A stretch of DNA of 64,000 nucleotides from Oxyruncus cristatus (GCA_013399855.1 VXAY01002113.1:1385789-1449788), one strand, 5' to 3'. Counted from the first letter of the stretch, positions 1 through 12,195 are shown. Notes: generated by a model from the sequence alone, not told the origin. Numbers and translations: made by a program.

Positions 1-957
1 TCTAATGTGCTGCAGTTGTTAGCCACAAACTGAACTTAATATTTAATACAGTCACAGCCGTAAGAATCCCTCAGCATGTCCATCCAGCTGCTCTCTTCAC
101 TTCACTGCAGTGCTCAGGTCCCCCAGTTGTCCAGCTTGCACGTAAACATGTGCATATGCTCCAGCCTGGAACAACCTACATCATTTTGTTCATAAATAAA
201 TTCGAATGCAGATGACAGGCTCTCCCATGAGACAGTACGGGAGAATGCCACGGCAGATTTTGAAGGTCTGGGTTTTTTTCCTGCCATTTCTTTCTTTGCT
301 TGCTTAGAGTTTGTTTTGTTGGATTTTTGTTTCTTTTTGTTTGTTTTTTTTTCGGGGGGGGGGGGTTTGTTTCTTTTGGGCTGTTGGTTTTTCCCCAGTT
401 GATTCCCCAAAGACTATCCTAAGTTAGTTTGAAATCCAGAGTCAGCCTACACAAACTATTTCAGGAGTTATTTTGCAGCTTTGTCATCCATCTCCACCCC
501 AACACCTATGTATTGTGCAGGCATATGATCACAGGTTATGCCAAACAGCATCTGAGTCGGCACATTAATTACAAGTTTGGACAAGCTCTGGTATCCTACA
601 TAGTGGAAAATGCAACAGCAGAGCCACAGGTAGTCTGGAGTTCTGCTTTCTAATAACACCCCTGTACCAAATAGGAGGAGCCTGTTCTTTGGGAATTGCA
701 ATTCCCTGCCGGACAGAGGGATAGCACACTTGAGACCTATTTCCAGAATTTAAGAGGCACATCAATCCTGAGCTAGCCCACTGCACAAGGATGTATTTCT
801 ATCCCAGTGCTGAAGGTCTCAGAATAATGGTCCATTACGGAGATACATTGAGGGAATTACTCACTATGTGCTCCGGGAAGGGAGTGGTCCTGAGAGCTGG
901 AGCAGGCACAGAATTGATGGCTTGGGAGTGGGTGAGGGGGTATAGGTGCGCACTTTT
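1..957. other. Non-coding stretch, no gene recognised
   Basis: No recognisable gene. Open frames are all under 100 codons, overlap on both strands, and show no familiar domain. The only structured element is the G/T-rich low-complexity tract at about 285-400, listed separately. Intergenic or intronic sequence is the simplest reading. Confidence 0.6.
285..400 (+). repeat. G/T-rich low-complexity tract with 12-base G run
   Basis: The + strand here is almost only T and G, made of short TTTG and TTTTG words, with an uninterrupted run of 12 G at 354-365. C and A are nearly absent, so the complement is an A/C-rich strand. It resembles the tracts at 1335-1485 and 33520-33735. No coding role is likely; the small minus-strand lysine-rich frame across it simply reflects the base composition. 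Confidence 0.8.
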
Positions 958-1060
958 ATTCTGCAGATTGAAACTCAGAGAGGAAAAGGCCTTTCTCAAG
1001 ATTTTTGGTATATAAAATGAAGATTAGACAGAAAAAAAATCCTAGCTGGGGATTTGAATA
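958..1060 (-). repeat. Old MIR-like SINE relic, minus orientation
   Basis: Read on the + strand, this matches the reverse complement of the MIR core by eye. It has an ATTxTxCAGAT box followed by GAAACTCAGAGAGG, then a TTTCTCAAG segment, then AGCTGGGGATTTGAA near 1044-1058. The order and spacing of these boxes follow the MIR consensus, which reads as the familiar ATTTTACAGATGAGGAAACTG pattern. It is heavily diverged and has lost segments. MIR is a tRNA-derived SINE spread before mammals and reptiles split, so old copies in birds are expected. A chance match is possible. Confidence 0.5.
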
Positions 1061-3424
1061 TGTAAACACTGCAAAGGAATATTCTATTGCAGCTCAAAAT
1101 TACACATTTCTACAAAATATTTTTGTAGGCTTACTCAAAAGTCTCAGTTTTACTTTCATTGCCTTCTAATCTGTCTTTTACTGAGAATATGTATTTTTTA
1201 ACTGGCAATTTGCATTTATGCTCTAAAATCTGTGCAAGGATTTTAAGTCATTTATACAAGATTAAACTTTAAAAAAAAAAACCCTGAAACAATCCAAATG
1301 CTCCATCCCCATGCAACAGTGATAAAAACTACCCAGGGTTTGCTTTTTTTATTGTGGTTGGGGGGTTGTTTGGTTTTGTTTGTGGGTGTGTTTGGTTTTG
1401 GGGAAGGCTTCTGGTTGTTTGCTTGGTTAGTTTATTTTGTCATTAGTTGGGGTTTCTTTGGTGTTTGTTTTTTTTTTTTTTAAATGTTGGTAGGAAATGC
1501 AGTATAAACACCCATTTATATATATCAGATTCATAATTATATATTCAGGTAGAATTTCAGAGAGCTTTGAATCAGCAGAGATGGCAGTATTGTGTAGTCA
1601 GATATTCTTTATGCACATTGCTATACAACAACTGATCACAACACAAGAGGAAGTTATTTGAATGCTTTGGGGGTATTTTACAAGAAGTAGATACCCTTGT
1701 CCTTGGCACAAATAACATCCATCTGATGAGCTATTCTTACTGATTTTGACGGGGTCAACATGAAAGCAGCAGCAAACGGATGAACTCCCTCCCCAGAGAT
1801 GGAGTGCACGTCCAAATGATCATGCTGAGACATGCACTGCTTCAAGCAGCTTGAAAAGCCAAACTCCATGACATATAGTCCATAACACATAGGCAGAGTT
1901 CAAAGCCAGTATTTCCCCTACCTGTAGCCTAAGAACCTACCTATAACCTTTGCATTTGTTACACTCTGGAGCAGGCTGATCTAACAGACACCCCTTCTAC
2001 CTTCACACCTAGGGAAGCCCAAGGAGATGCCTGCCATGCTCCCAGCAGCACACTGACAACTAAGCCAGCTTGATTATTGCCCACGGAGGCACATATGCTA
2101 CCAGACCTCTAGCAGACACAGGTATTGGTGTTGCCTCACACCTAAGGCTGTGAAAAGTGTGCCAATCACCTGAGAAAGAATCTATCACCAGTCACCTGGG
2201 AACAAATCCATCCTCATCGGCATAAAAGTGTGAACAGGTTCAGAGAAGGGCAGGAGGCAGCCTGGCTCAGCTCACACTGACACACTGCCCTAGCACCATT
2301 TGCAGCAATTTGCAGAGATCAGATTTTCTACATTTCTCTCCATCTTATGTCACTGAAGCCCAGTTATCAAGCTCGATTAGTATCCAGAAGGCTGACATTT
2401 TCCCCATCTGAAAGAATCCTCCTCTGCCTTTCATGGGAGGTGAAAAATGCACAGTTGCAGTTTTGCTCTGGACAGTCCTTTGGTGGCACTTGGCTGACAC
2501 CTGTCGACACTGCCCCACACTCAGCCACGACACAACTGCTTCACTGACGTTTTTCTCTATTCACTTGCAATTTTTAATTATTGCCTGAAAGCTTTGGAGG
2601 CTAAAGCCACGCTGGAGAAATGCTCTGCATTATCAGCTCTGCTCAATGGCACTTGCTCTGGGATATCTGTCCTAAGTTAGCCAGTGAGTTAAGCAACAAA
2701 TTAAGCAGTTACCCAATTTTACCAGCTGCATGAAGAAAGCCTAAAGAAGGATATAACACCTGGCACACCACTGAGGAAATACAATTTCTTCTGAAACCTT
2801 GCTCTTAGCTGAAGGAGCCCCAAATAAGCAGAAGTGCCCAGGAGAGGTACTTGCCCTGTCCCCTGGAAGGTGATGTGAAGAACTGGCTTTTGACACCAGC
2901 ATGGAGACACTATTTCTTCCTCCTTATGAGCTTCCAATTTCCTTAACTAATGCAGTTCATTCTTAGTGACCAGAACCTGGTGATCCAGACTGAAGTCAGA
3001 GCAGTTTGTGAATGAACTGACGGGAAACTACTTTCATTTATGGTGAGATCTATTTACCACTATTTCTCAGCTATTTCCATAACACAGCCTAGATCCAGCA
3101 AGGTGCAGATCCACCTTAGGTACATAGTTAGATATTGCACTGATAAAAGAAAAAAAGGTTGTCTCTGGTAAAAAGAGGGATTTTGAATGATTTGCAGTGT
3201 CATCAAACATCAAAGTCATCCATGACAGTACTCTTCAAATTCCCCAGGATTTGGAGTTCACTGAAGTATTCGAAGAGTAAGCTATAGGTAAATGCTAGTA
3301 AGACACAGATTTAAGCTTCTGCAACCTACTGCTCAGAGGCTTTGTAGTCACTGTACTAAAGAAATAGGGGAAAACTCCACAGCCTACAATTAGGGAATAC
3401 AGGAAAAGCCTACACTTCATCGCT
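1061..3424. other. Non-coding stretch, no gene recognised
   Basis: Apart from the G/T tract at 1335-1485, I see nothing distinctive. Frames are short, and their translations show no family I recognise. The segment from about 2000 to 2950 is somewhat richer in G and C than its surroundings, but I see no paired splice signals in it. Confidence 0.55.
1335..1485 (+). repeat. G/T-rich low-complexity tract ending in T14
   Basis: Nearly all bases on the + strand are T or G, arranged as TTTGG, TTGTTTGG and GTGGG words, with a six-base G run near 1360 and a run of 14 T at 1468-1481. It is the second of three such tracts in this window. It encodes only a meaningless Phe/Gly/Val/Trp-rich frame. Confidence 0.8.
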
Positions 3425-3943
3425 GTGGAAAGTGCAGTGCTTTGGTCAGTCACATCTTCCCTCTGCCAGGTGCTTCTCTGGAACTGCTCTCACTGGGCAC
3501 CACGTGCTGGGATTTGGCCACGGACAAGCCATTTGTTCAGCAGGGCTGAAACCTGCCCGCTTGGGCTTCTAAACAAGACCATGGCAGGACTGGAGACTGC
3601 ACCAACCAGCTGCTTTGCTTATCCCCAGAAATTCCCCACCTATAAAAACGTATCTAAGGCATTCTTCCCCTGTGAGTCGGTTACCCTCATGGAAAGCTTT
3701 GTCTGTTTGCTTATGTGGATTCACATTACAGAAAATACTGCTGCAAGCAATTTCAGCATGCCTGCAGAGCCTGCTTTGCCCTCACTTTACAAAGCAGGAA
3801 AACAAACATATCATTCCTGTTTATCAGCCAGAACACTGCAAGAGGCTGGATCACTTTTTTTGGGCCAGATTGCCATTTATTTAATTTGTCACTGCTCTTT
3901 TGATTTCAATAAACCCATGCTAAGATACACCTCAATAATCTAG
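3425..3943 (+). other. Longest open frame (172 codons), probably chance
   Basis: This is the longest ATG-to-stop frame in the window. The predicted protein has no domain, signal peptide or repeat pattern that I recognise. With about 3 stops per 64 codons and six frames over 64 kb, roughly one or two frames of this length are expected by chance. Two further overlapping frames lie at 3615-3884 and 3715-3903, and a CR1-like scrap overlaps the 3' end. There is no sign of a promoter or of clear codon bias. It could be part of an unrecognised transcript, but I do not consider it a gene. Confidence 0.15.
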
Positions 3944-3975
3944 TCCAGCCCTCAATAGCCCTGAAAGCAGAAACA
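3925..3975 (-). repeat. Possible CR1 LINE scrap
   Basis: The + strand carries ACCTCAATAATCTAGTCCAG followed by CCCTC. That resembles the reverse complement of the CR1 3' region, which reads TGGACTAGATGATCTTGAGG in many avian subfamilies. The match covers only about 25-50 bases, and the terminal octamer-like repeats are missing. Treat as tentative. Confidence 0.3.
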
Positions 3976-5079
3976 GGCCACACGCTCCTACCCACCACCG
4001 CAACCAAATGCTGAGGTTTCAAAACAAATGGAGCCACAATATGACAGAAGTAAATAGAAATAAGCTTCACTCTGGAGAAAGAATGGACAGGATGAAAGCC
4101 CTTCCTAGCACATGCCATTTTGTTATCACAACACATGCACTTTCCCAGGGTTACAGCAAAATGCTGGCTTTTCATTTAGAAACGGATGGTCTAAGAACCT
4201 CTGAAAGGCAGCAACCACTGGAGCATCCACCTGCAAGCAGTTACCCTATACAAACTATACAAGAGAGGGGAGATAGGAGAAGCAACCCTTCTCTTCTTCA
4301 ACCTCCCTCACTTCTAATGGGGTGGGAGCTCAAGCACTCAGGAAAACAAGTTGAGAAGTCTCCAGGTCGAAACTGTTAAATCGCTACAAGAAGAAAAGGG
4401 CACAGCATGGACCATCAGTCCAAGAAATTTGAAGTTTATAACTTGAAAGAAAATACACAACAAATGATAAAGACTGTTTGTCAGAGATGAAGGGGTGGAC
4501 ACCACAGACTGTGTCTAGTTTAAAAGCCTGTAAAGGAGGTCTCCGCTGAGAGCTCAGGGAAAGGTCTCTGAAATGCAAAATTCCAGGTAAGTGCAAAGAA
4601 AAGGAAAAATCTCATTAGCTACAAGGATCATGCCCTGCTGAGTGTATCTGCACTTTTAAAAATTACCTTTTGTTGAAGTAATATCATAGTTTGAATGACT
4701 CAAGTTTTCACTACACAGGAGCTTTGCTGTGCTATCACAGCAGCCTTAAAAGTAGTAAGGAATGGTGTCATACTTTGGAGAATCTCTCCAGCTTCATTCT
4801 GCCCCAATTGGGGGGGGAAAAAAACCCCTAAGTTATAAGTAAGAGGTATTCCAGGACACACAGAATACCTTTGTTACACAAACCAGCCACTTCCACAACT
4901 AGGCAGGAAATGTATTTTGGGTATTTATTATATCAACCTTATAGTATGATTTTAGCAGGGACACAAGACATGTCCCTGGAATAGTTTTCAAGAACATCTG
5001 GCTTGGGTGTCACCTAAAATATTATAACCACCACAAGAGGAAGACAATCCATTAGTTCCCAGAAAACCTCTACAAGTTC
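3976..5079. other. Non-coding stretch with small palindrome
   Basis: No gene is recognised. A GTAAGT donor-like site at 4586 follows a weak acceptor near 4480, but the intervening bases contain stops in all three frames. At 4802-4813 there is a perfect 12-base palindrome (CCCCAATTGGGG), which runs into G8-A7-C4 homopolymers at 4810-4828. Confidence 0.5.
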
Positions 5080-5295
5080 CAAGGCCTGGGTTTGAATCCC
5101 AGTTCTGCTCAAGTTTCCTCCACAATTCTCAGAAATCCATTCAGTGTCTGTGCTGCAGCTTCCCAATCTCTAAAGAGGGTTTACGCTGCATCAGAAGTGG
5201 GGTTTTTAATAGAACGTCTTCTCTGTGTAAGCACTTCAGTTCTTCCCTTATGGAAGCAGAATGCCTTGTGCCAGGCACTGCAGGTTGCTGATTAT
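5080..5295 (+). repeat. MIR-like SINE, plus orientation
   Basis: This is the clearest MIR relic. At 5084-5106 there is a GCCTGGGTTTGAATCCCAGT segment followed by TCTGCTC. It is the tRNA-derived B-box region of MIR, which reads CTGGGTTCGAATCC. Further on, a GTCTGTGCTGCAGCTTCCC segment with CTCTAAA fits the CTGTGCCTCAGTTTCC and CTGTAAA blocks. The 3' part has AAGCACTT and GTGCCAGGCACTG, close to MIR's AAGCGCTT and GTGCCTGGCAC. Boxes occur in the expected order over about 215 bp, close to full MIR length. This is an old insertion, not a functional tRNA, because the aminoacyl stem and A box are absent. Confidence 0.7.
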
Positions 5296-7884
5296 TTGGT
5301 GTTCTCCCTGCGGACCCTCAATGCAATCTCATTATAGTCACGTTTGGTGGCAGTAAACTCTCCCAAGGACTCCTACACTTGTAGGAAACATGTATTCTCA
5401 TGTCCTGCATTTTGCTTTGTTTTCATTTCCTTTTAGTCTGGGTGTTTCCTGATCTCATGAAGCAGCAACACAGAGCATCTGATTGATGTAATATTTAATC
5501 GCATCGTTACGGTTCCAGTTACAGCTTCAGCAGCAATGAAAGCTCCCGGGTTGGGTAAAGCTCCCGCTGAGGGAAATGTTTGAAAAATGTACCCCTCAAA
5601 GAAAGCACAAGAACACTTTGCTTCAGTGTAATTATTTTGTATATGAGGTCTATTGAGCTCTGGTTGGGGAACCATAAAGATTACAGAGATAAGAAGCAGG
5701 ATGTCAACTGAACAGAAACTAAGCTCTGGTGATTATTGAAATGGTGGTCAGACACTTGACAATACTGTTTTCCAAGGAAAATGTGCCCATAGCAGTGAGG
5801 AACATGTCTTTTCAAGTCTTGATTTCCCGCTCACAAAGAATCCTGGGGTTCCCAGACCTACCTGGGGAGGGGTGCTGGGTTTGCCAAGTGTTTTGCTCTG
5901 CTTGTCTTCTGGAGATGCTGAGAGAGAAGGATGAAGCTGCCAGTAATCAGTGTTTGAAGTAGAACATTAAACAGAGAGCCAACTTCAAGGGGCAGAAGCT
6001 CCTTGTTCAGAGGCCTGGGAGAGGGAATGGTTCTGAACTTGCCTCTGGTGAAACTGCTTCAAGTAAAGCACCACGACAGGTAACATTTAACTTATTAAAA
6101 GCAAGGGGTAGACTAGTCATTTCCAAATTACATATGACCTGAGTCTTAAACTCTCAGCACCTGCCCATCAAATTAAGATTTCAGCCCTTGTACATAATTT
6201 AACATAATTACAGTAAAGATATCTAAATGCAAATTGATTTCATCAAACAATGAATACTTCAAGAAGGTTAAGCTTCATATTTCTGAAATGAGTTCTCATT
6301 TTAAATGTTTCTAGAGACCTTAAGGCTAATCTTCAGCATTACCAATTATCCATGAGCAGTCAGAAGAGCTGAAGGTATATTCAGGAGATCTAGGAAAAAT
6401 CTGGACATCCAAAATATTACCAAAGATTGGTGAATACTTTAAAGCCTCACACTAATTAAACCTCAGCTCCTAATCAGAGGAAAGGGGAAGTGGCTGTGCA
6501 GAAGAGGCAGAGAGGGGTGAGATGGCTCTCCCCTGGCTCAGCCAGAACCAGACACCACCAGGCTCTTGCTGCCTGTTCCACAGCCCTGCATCAGGTTTCT
6601 CAGCCTTTCTGAGACATGGACCACTAACAGATCATCACATTCACAGGTTCAGGCTAGAAAGATTATGAAGGAGATGTGCTGTGGCCTCTTACTGCTGTTT
6701 CAGCACCAGCCTGGGATGTTTGACGAGGATTTAGGACCCTGTTTCTCTTCGGGACTAGCCCCACCTTAGCCTGGTGATTTATTCCAGCAAGATGCTGCCA
6801 GCACCTGCTTTTAAACTGGTGCCATAACCTTCCTCTGCAATCCTTCCAACAGTGACACTAGAGATGTATTGTAATTACTGCATTGCCACTGCAATCAACA
6901 GGGTTTTACTGATTTCTAGTAATATAATGGACTCCAAACAACACAGATTTTTTTTTGTACTTTTTTTTTTATCATGGCAACGTGATGTGTTATGCTTCTG
7001 TCTTTGGAGGATGCACTGAGCAAGCAGACACTGCATCACTCAAAAATTGTGTCTTTCTGATGCTCCCATTCAAGACAGTAACCCAGGAGCATGTCCTTGA
7101 GTCCAGGTGTAATCTCTGCACAAGTCTAGGAGAAATATCGAAGGTCAGAAGTACTTAGAGACTGCAGGAGAGTTAGTGATTGCTCAGTGGCTGGGACAAA
7201 AAAAAAAAAAAAAGAATTAGCCCTGCCAGAGATTTCTGAGGAAATCCTGATGTGTTATGGGACCTATTTTACATCCTGCCTGCTAAAAGGATTATATCAT
7301 CTATCAGAGGTGGCTGCACTACAAACTTCCTTTTATCATACACACACCAAAGATCAGGTGAGAGGTTTAATAAAACACTAAATGGAACAAAATGCCAAAG
7401 AAACAGAGCTATAATTACCTCTGAAGCTTTCTCCTTGCCTAGCAGGAAGCATTTTTATTACATGGTCTTTACATTTTGAAGGCACCTGAGTTCCTCCTTG
7501 AACAGTGACGGATAAAACAAATAAACCAAAAAATTCACAAGGAAAGACAAAGCTTTCTCACCGAATCCTACTTGCTTGTTACCCCAAAACAGCAGAGTTG
7601 AGAGCAAGTAGGAAAAAAACTTTGTGTGGAAAAATAGGTTGCTTTCCCTCCCTCATGGTGAGGGTGGACCAGACCTTTACTTGGAGAAAATTGGCATAAT
7701 TTCTTTCTAGTCAACCAATTAAAACAGGAGAGCTCCAGAGTCCCTGAGGCTCTGATTATTTCATACTGTGCTACTGCAGACATTTTAGTCACCATGGGGT
7801 AAAGTTACCATGATGCATGTCCTTGAGGATATATTAATAGTGAAACACTAGTACTACAATTTAATAGGATTAGCTGAAATTGCT
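5296..7884. other. Non-coding stretch, poly(A) run
   Basis: No gene is recognised. A run of 17 A lies at 7198-7214 and another T-rich run near 6949-6971. Neither is preceded by a recognisable processed transcript. All frames are short and conflict with one another. Confidence 0.55.
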
Positions 7885-7985
7885 GTAATACATTTTACAG
7901 ATGGGGAAACTGGGACACAGGCAGACTTAATTTTAAGCAACTAAATCCATATTTTGGCACCAAAGCAACCTGATTCTCAGTAGTG
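7885..7985 (-). repeat. MIR-like SINE relic, minus orientation
   Basis: Positions 7891-7920 read CATTTTACAGATGGGGAAAC then TGGGACACAG, followed by GCAGACTTAA. This is close to the reverse complement of the MIR core, which reads CATTTTACAGATGAGGAAAC, then TGAGGCACAG, then AGAGGTTAAG. The match decays after about 7940. The conserved 30-base start makes this one of the more reliable relics in the window. Confidence 0.65.
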
Positions 7986-8799
7986 CAGAACACTTAACTC
8001 CCACGCTGCAAAGGGGCTACAGGTTCCTAGTTAATTTTTCCTGGAGGCAACACCACACCTCCTTCTAGCTCATACACACTGCTGAGAGGTAAATCAACCC
8101 CTAGCAGGGTATGTCACCACCGGAGCCCAAGCCTGTGTGCATCATAAAAGAGATTCCCACTAAGGTAATGCACCTGCCTTGCAGGAAATTCCTACAATTC
8201 CTTTATATAACCACACCATCTCTGTCTCTCCCTTGATACTGCCTTTTTCTTTTCCCCTCTGATCTCTACTAGAGTATCTTTCTCCCCCTCCACGCCTTCA
8301 AAATCCATGGACAAATGCTCTGCTCCTCTAAACCACGTTTGCTCCATCGGAGCCAATGTTGCTCCAGTGTAGAATTTGGCTCCCTGCTGTCAGATGCTGC
8401 TCTTATTTGTCCCCACCCCAAGCAACTTCTCTTCCTTAATTTCTTTACTTTTGTTCACTAGTGTTTGGGAAGGAGAGCAGCACCAATTCTCAACCTTGCT
8501 AGCAGAGCTCTAAACTATTACACTAAAAAAAAAAACTGTCAAAGAACACCACAGCCCAGTTTCCACAGCTCCAAACCAAGGAGCAAAGCAAGCTTTTTCA
8601 GTCCTACACAGGAAAAATCTTACCATCCCCATTACATTATTCATTGGTACATTTCTAGTACCTTAAACTGTCACAATGTGTGCTGGTCCTTTTTGCATTG
8701 TATTTTTTATTGCATTCTTATTCAGCAAACTCTGAAAATGAGTTCTGGCTGATCTCACTCTGTGCAAACTCCAGGAGAGCTCACAACAGTCTGCTGGGC
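7986..8799. other. Non-coding stretch, pyrimidine-rich centre
   Basis: From about 8200 to 8450 the + strand is rich in C and T, with CTCTCCCTTG and TTTTCCCCTC words. No splice acceptor in it leads to a sustained exon. Several frames at 8465-8892 overlap one another without recognisable content. Confidence 0.5.
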
Positions 8800-9066
8800 A
8801 TGCTACAGCACCTTCATAATCATCTGGCTCCTCCTGGTGTCTCTGCTCAATTCTCAGACATCCCTACTCCCCATTTCACTAGGCCAGATTAGCATCTTGC
8901 TCTCCATCTACCACAGCCATTAAAACAAATTTATTCTGCTGCAAAGCATCCGTGTCACTCACCAGGCCTAATTTACCTCCTGTGGACCCATAAAGCAGAG
9001 AAGGAGAGTGTTGCACCTCTCCTGGGTTGGCAGCCCCCAAGCTACGGATCCATCACCTCTCACAGA
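8800..9066 (+). repeat. Direct repeat, copy A (partner about 1.71 kb downstream)
   Basis: This stretch aligns without large rearrangement to 10509-10776. The best block is 8904-8940 against 10615-10651, where 36 of 37 bases agree. A second exact block of 16 bases ends each copy (9050-9065 and 10760-10775). The offset stays between 1709 and 1711 along the whole length, so only small indels separate the copies. I estimate 75-80% identity overall by eye. I do not recognise the family. It may be two insertions of one avian repeat, the two LTRs of a decayed element, or a local duplication. Confidence 0.85.
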
Positions 9067-10508
9067 ACCTGACAGCTCCAGTCAAGGAAGAGTTCCTCAC
9101 CCTTGCATGACCTCCTTCCCTGTCCTCCAGCTGGGATGCTGCTGACCACTGGTGACCTCTGTCAGCGACCAGCTCCTGTGACAACATGGATGCAACCAAG
9201 AGAATAAAAATCCCAGTTCCATTAGTACTGCTTTTTGTCCAGGGTTGTTACTAAAGTGAATGCCTGATGAAAGAAATTAAAACCTAGCCTTTTGCTTCCA
9301 CAGGGCTAACTAGAATCAAATTTGACAGCTCCTCCACTTTAGAAGCTTTATATCCCAGCTGGTTAACAAATGTAGTAAATAAGCTTACAATTGCACTTTT
9401 TCCTGTTGCTGTCAACTCCCAGCTCCCTCAAGGTGAAGAGGCAGAAGGTTAATTGTACATGCATTGCCTACTGGCTCCACTGCTCTACCCAGCACTGGGG
9501 AGAAAGAAGAGAGGGGGTGGTGGGTCCTGCTGGGTTCAGCTCCAGTTTTGCCAACTGATTCCCATACCAGGGAAAATCCTGGGAGAAGACAGCAGGAAAC
9601 CACCCTCCAGAGGCACAGCACTGCTCTTGCCCAGACAGAGCAGCCAAGGTACCCAAAGCTGCCAGGTCCAGATGGTCCCTCACATCCAACCTCTGAGCTG
9701 CCCAAACCCGACAGCAGTTCTGCATTATCAGCAACCCAACCCCGATGTTTAAATGTATTTATAGTCATGGATACTACACATTACATCAACACACAGTCTC
9801 CTGTCAAGCAGTGAGAGCTAATCCTCCCACAAAGTAGTGGTTCTGGAAAATGTATATAAAGGTAAATGATATTATTTATACATGTGTGGTAAGTATAGAG
9901 AAAGGGGTAAGGGGGATCCATCCTTGCAATTAATAAAATTATCACAGATAACCTGTCAAATGACAAAAGAAAACAAACATTTACAGCTCAGCAGTGATTT
10001 AAGCACTCTGCCTTGCATGGGAAAAAGGTAGGAGTAAGGAACTTACTCCAGAACAGATATACCCTTGGTGCAGGAGCCAGCAGCTCCCTTTGAGCACTGC
10101 CTTTGCAAAGGTGGAGAGAACAGATGTTCAAGGTCACAGCCACAAAGTCAAAACCATGAGGAGCTGCAGTGGATGAAGGGATTTGACACCACATCAGCAC
10201 AGTTAAGTTCCCCCCACAACCCCTCATAGTGCAGTGACCAACCAATGTGCCAGTCAAATATGATTAACAAAGAACAGGCTTAAAAGTGGCTGAATACTGA
10301 AATTCAGCACTTGGAAACTCTCCAGCAGCCAGCTCTAATCAAAAGAAATTACAACATGCAGTAGACCCAGCAGGACAGTGACACATTAATCACCCTGAGA
10401 GGTCACAGCCATGTCCAGATGCCCCAGTGATGGTCACGAGCTTCCCATGGTCAGCCCTGCCCATCTCTGCAGGGCACTGTGGTCTTTGCACCTGAAAGTT
10501 CTGCATTC
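9067..10508. other. Spacer between the two direct-repeat copies
   Basis: This is about 1.44 kb of unique-looking sequence. Its first part (9412-9814) is relatively GC-rich and has open frames in four reading frames at once (88 to 118 codons). That pattern reflects lack of AT-rich stop codons rather than a gene. I see no retroviral gag or pol motif or primer-binding site that would prove an LTR element. A TATATAAAGG word at 9853-9862 has no other promoter context. Confidence 0.5.
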
Positions 10509-10776
10509 TCACCACATCATCTTCAGTATCATCTGCCTCCCCGTGGTGTTTTTTTGCCCAGTTCCCTGGCATTTATTCTCCCCATTTCAAAAGGCTGAAT
10601 TAGCACCTTGCTTTCCATCTACCACAGCCACTAAAACAAATTTATTCTGCTTCTAAGTATCCATGTCACCCACCAGACCTACTTTGCCTCCCGTAGTTCA
10701 ATGACTGGAGAAGGAGAATGTTGCACCTCTCCCAGGTTAGGGGCCTCCAAGCTGTGGCTCCATCACCTCTCACAGC
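10509..10776 (+). repeat. Direct repeat, copy B (partner about 1.71 kb upstream)
   Basis: This is the second copy of the repeat described at 8800-9066, in the same orientation. Shared landmarks are CATCTACCACAGCCA, TTGCACCTCTCC and CCATCACCTCTCACAG, in the same order and spacing. Homology fades upstream of about 10509 and stops shortly after 10776. Small differences are spread throughout, which points to an old event rather than a recent assembly duplication. Confidence 0.85.
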
Positions 10777-12190
10777 ACAGACTCAGGCTGGTCACCCATG
10801 TAATTATTATCAGCACACTAAAACCAAAACTTTTCTCAGAAGTACCAGGGGGTTTCACAAGGTGATGCCAGATTTGAGAGGCTTGTTTTTCTCCTGTGCT
10901 ACTGCAGAACAACAGGGGAAACCAGATGCCACAAGAAGAGGAGAGACCTCTGACACCAACTTCTGGGACTGCTGGAGTTAAAGGGAAATCTACAGCCTTT
11001 TGCATGCTCAGGTCTCTATCCCATAACCCAGAGTTCATCTCTTCTCCATTCATAGGAGACTTCTGAACTCAAAGTGAGCTTTAATCCTCTGTGTTGATTA
11101 ACTTAGATTAAAAACTCCAGAACAACAGACAGAGCATTCTTGAAGTGTCTAATTCATACCTTTTATATGAACATGGTTTGTGTTCCTTTAGAAAGGGCTC
11201 TTCTAGTTTCACTTACACCAGCTCTCACCTGCCACAGCAATGGTTTCTCAAGTCCTCATTCCAGCCCTGTAACAGAGACACAACCCATGGAGTTTTGGAA
11301 AAGTGCTGCTCCAACAAAGGACTCCTCAGCATTGCTGTCCAGGGGATTCTCAGTAAATTGGGACTTGTGCGTGGCTTTTTTAATTCTAAATTTGTACCAA
11401 CAATTGCAGAGTCATTATAAAGTACTTAGGGATGTTCAGCAAATTAGAAGGCTAGGCTAGATGATCTTTCCCTAACCCTTATAAAGAAAATTCCCTATTC
11501 TAGCACAAAGTGCTGTATTGTCTATTACCCATCATATCTCACTACTGCTTCCATCTACTTAAAGAAATCTCTGATTACTTATATATGTAAAGTCAGGTTC
11601 TTTACCTCTTTCATTTACAGAGTAGTCATAACAGAAAATGTGCATCATCAAATAACAAACAAGCCAATCTATAATTATGAAACTGTCCTTAAATACTCTC
11701 AAAATTAAATCTGAACTTCAAACACCAGAATAAGAAGATATATTATTTAAAAAGTAATTAGCAGAACAAATGCACAGCATAGAATTATACAGAAGACTAT
11801 AAGGTTTCCTAAGTTTCTATTTTGCCATTAGCATTTTAACAAGAAAAATATCCTAATTTTTAAAAAAGACCATAACTTTGACTTTGCTGGCAATGTTATT
11901 TGGCAATTTAAGTTGTTCCTTCCAGCTTTGGAAAGAAATTGTGCAGAGTTTGGTCAACAACTTCCTAGCATGGTTTGAAATGCACCCATCAAGACCAGAA
12001 CCTGATCCAAGCCCTTCACAACAGCACAAAACTATTTCGCACCACCCACTGCAAAGCAAATGTCGCTGTACTGTTACCAGAAGTCCAAGAACAGCCTCGA
12101 TCTTTGTGGAAGAACAAATCCATCAGAACTCTCAGAAACAGAAGATGCCAACCCTGAGTGGAACAGCATTATCTATCCTTGGGCTTTGTC
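10777..12190. other. Non-coding stretch, AT-rich second half
   Basis: No gene is recognised. A 106-codon frame at 11140-11460 runs into the CR1-like tail at 11445-11485. From 11490 to 11880 the sequence is AT-rich with no distinctive structure. Confidence 0.5.
11445..11485 (+). repeat. Possible CR1 LINE 3' scrap
   Basis: The segment GAAGGCTAGGCTAGATGATC followed by TTTCCCTAACCCTT resembles the CR1 3' end, where many avian copies read GGTTGGACTAGATGATCTTT and then a TTCCAACC block. Only about 40 bases are convincing, and no ATTCTATGAT-type tail follows. Tentative. Confidence 0.4.
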
Positions 12191-12195
12191 ACTGA

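Noticed and set aside
3425..3943. 172-codon open frame as a gene
   Set aside because: Length is within chance expectation for 64 kb in six frames. No domain is recognised, and overlapping frames occupy the same place.
4484..4585. Coding exon ending at a GTAAGT donor
   Set aside because: All three frames contain stops, and the acceptor is weak.
5084..5106. tRNA gene, from a B-box-like GGTTTGAATCCC
   Set aside because: No A box, acceptor stem or anticodon arm at proper spacing. The surrounding boxes fit a MIR SINE.
9067..10508. Interior of a provirus between two LTRs
   Set aside because: No gag, protease or polymerase-like translation, no primer-binding site and no polypurine tract could be recognised, so an LTR element is only one option.
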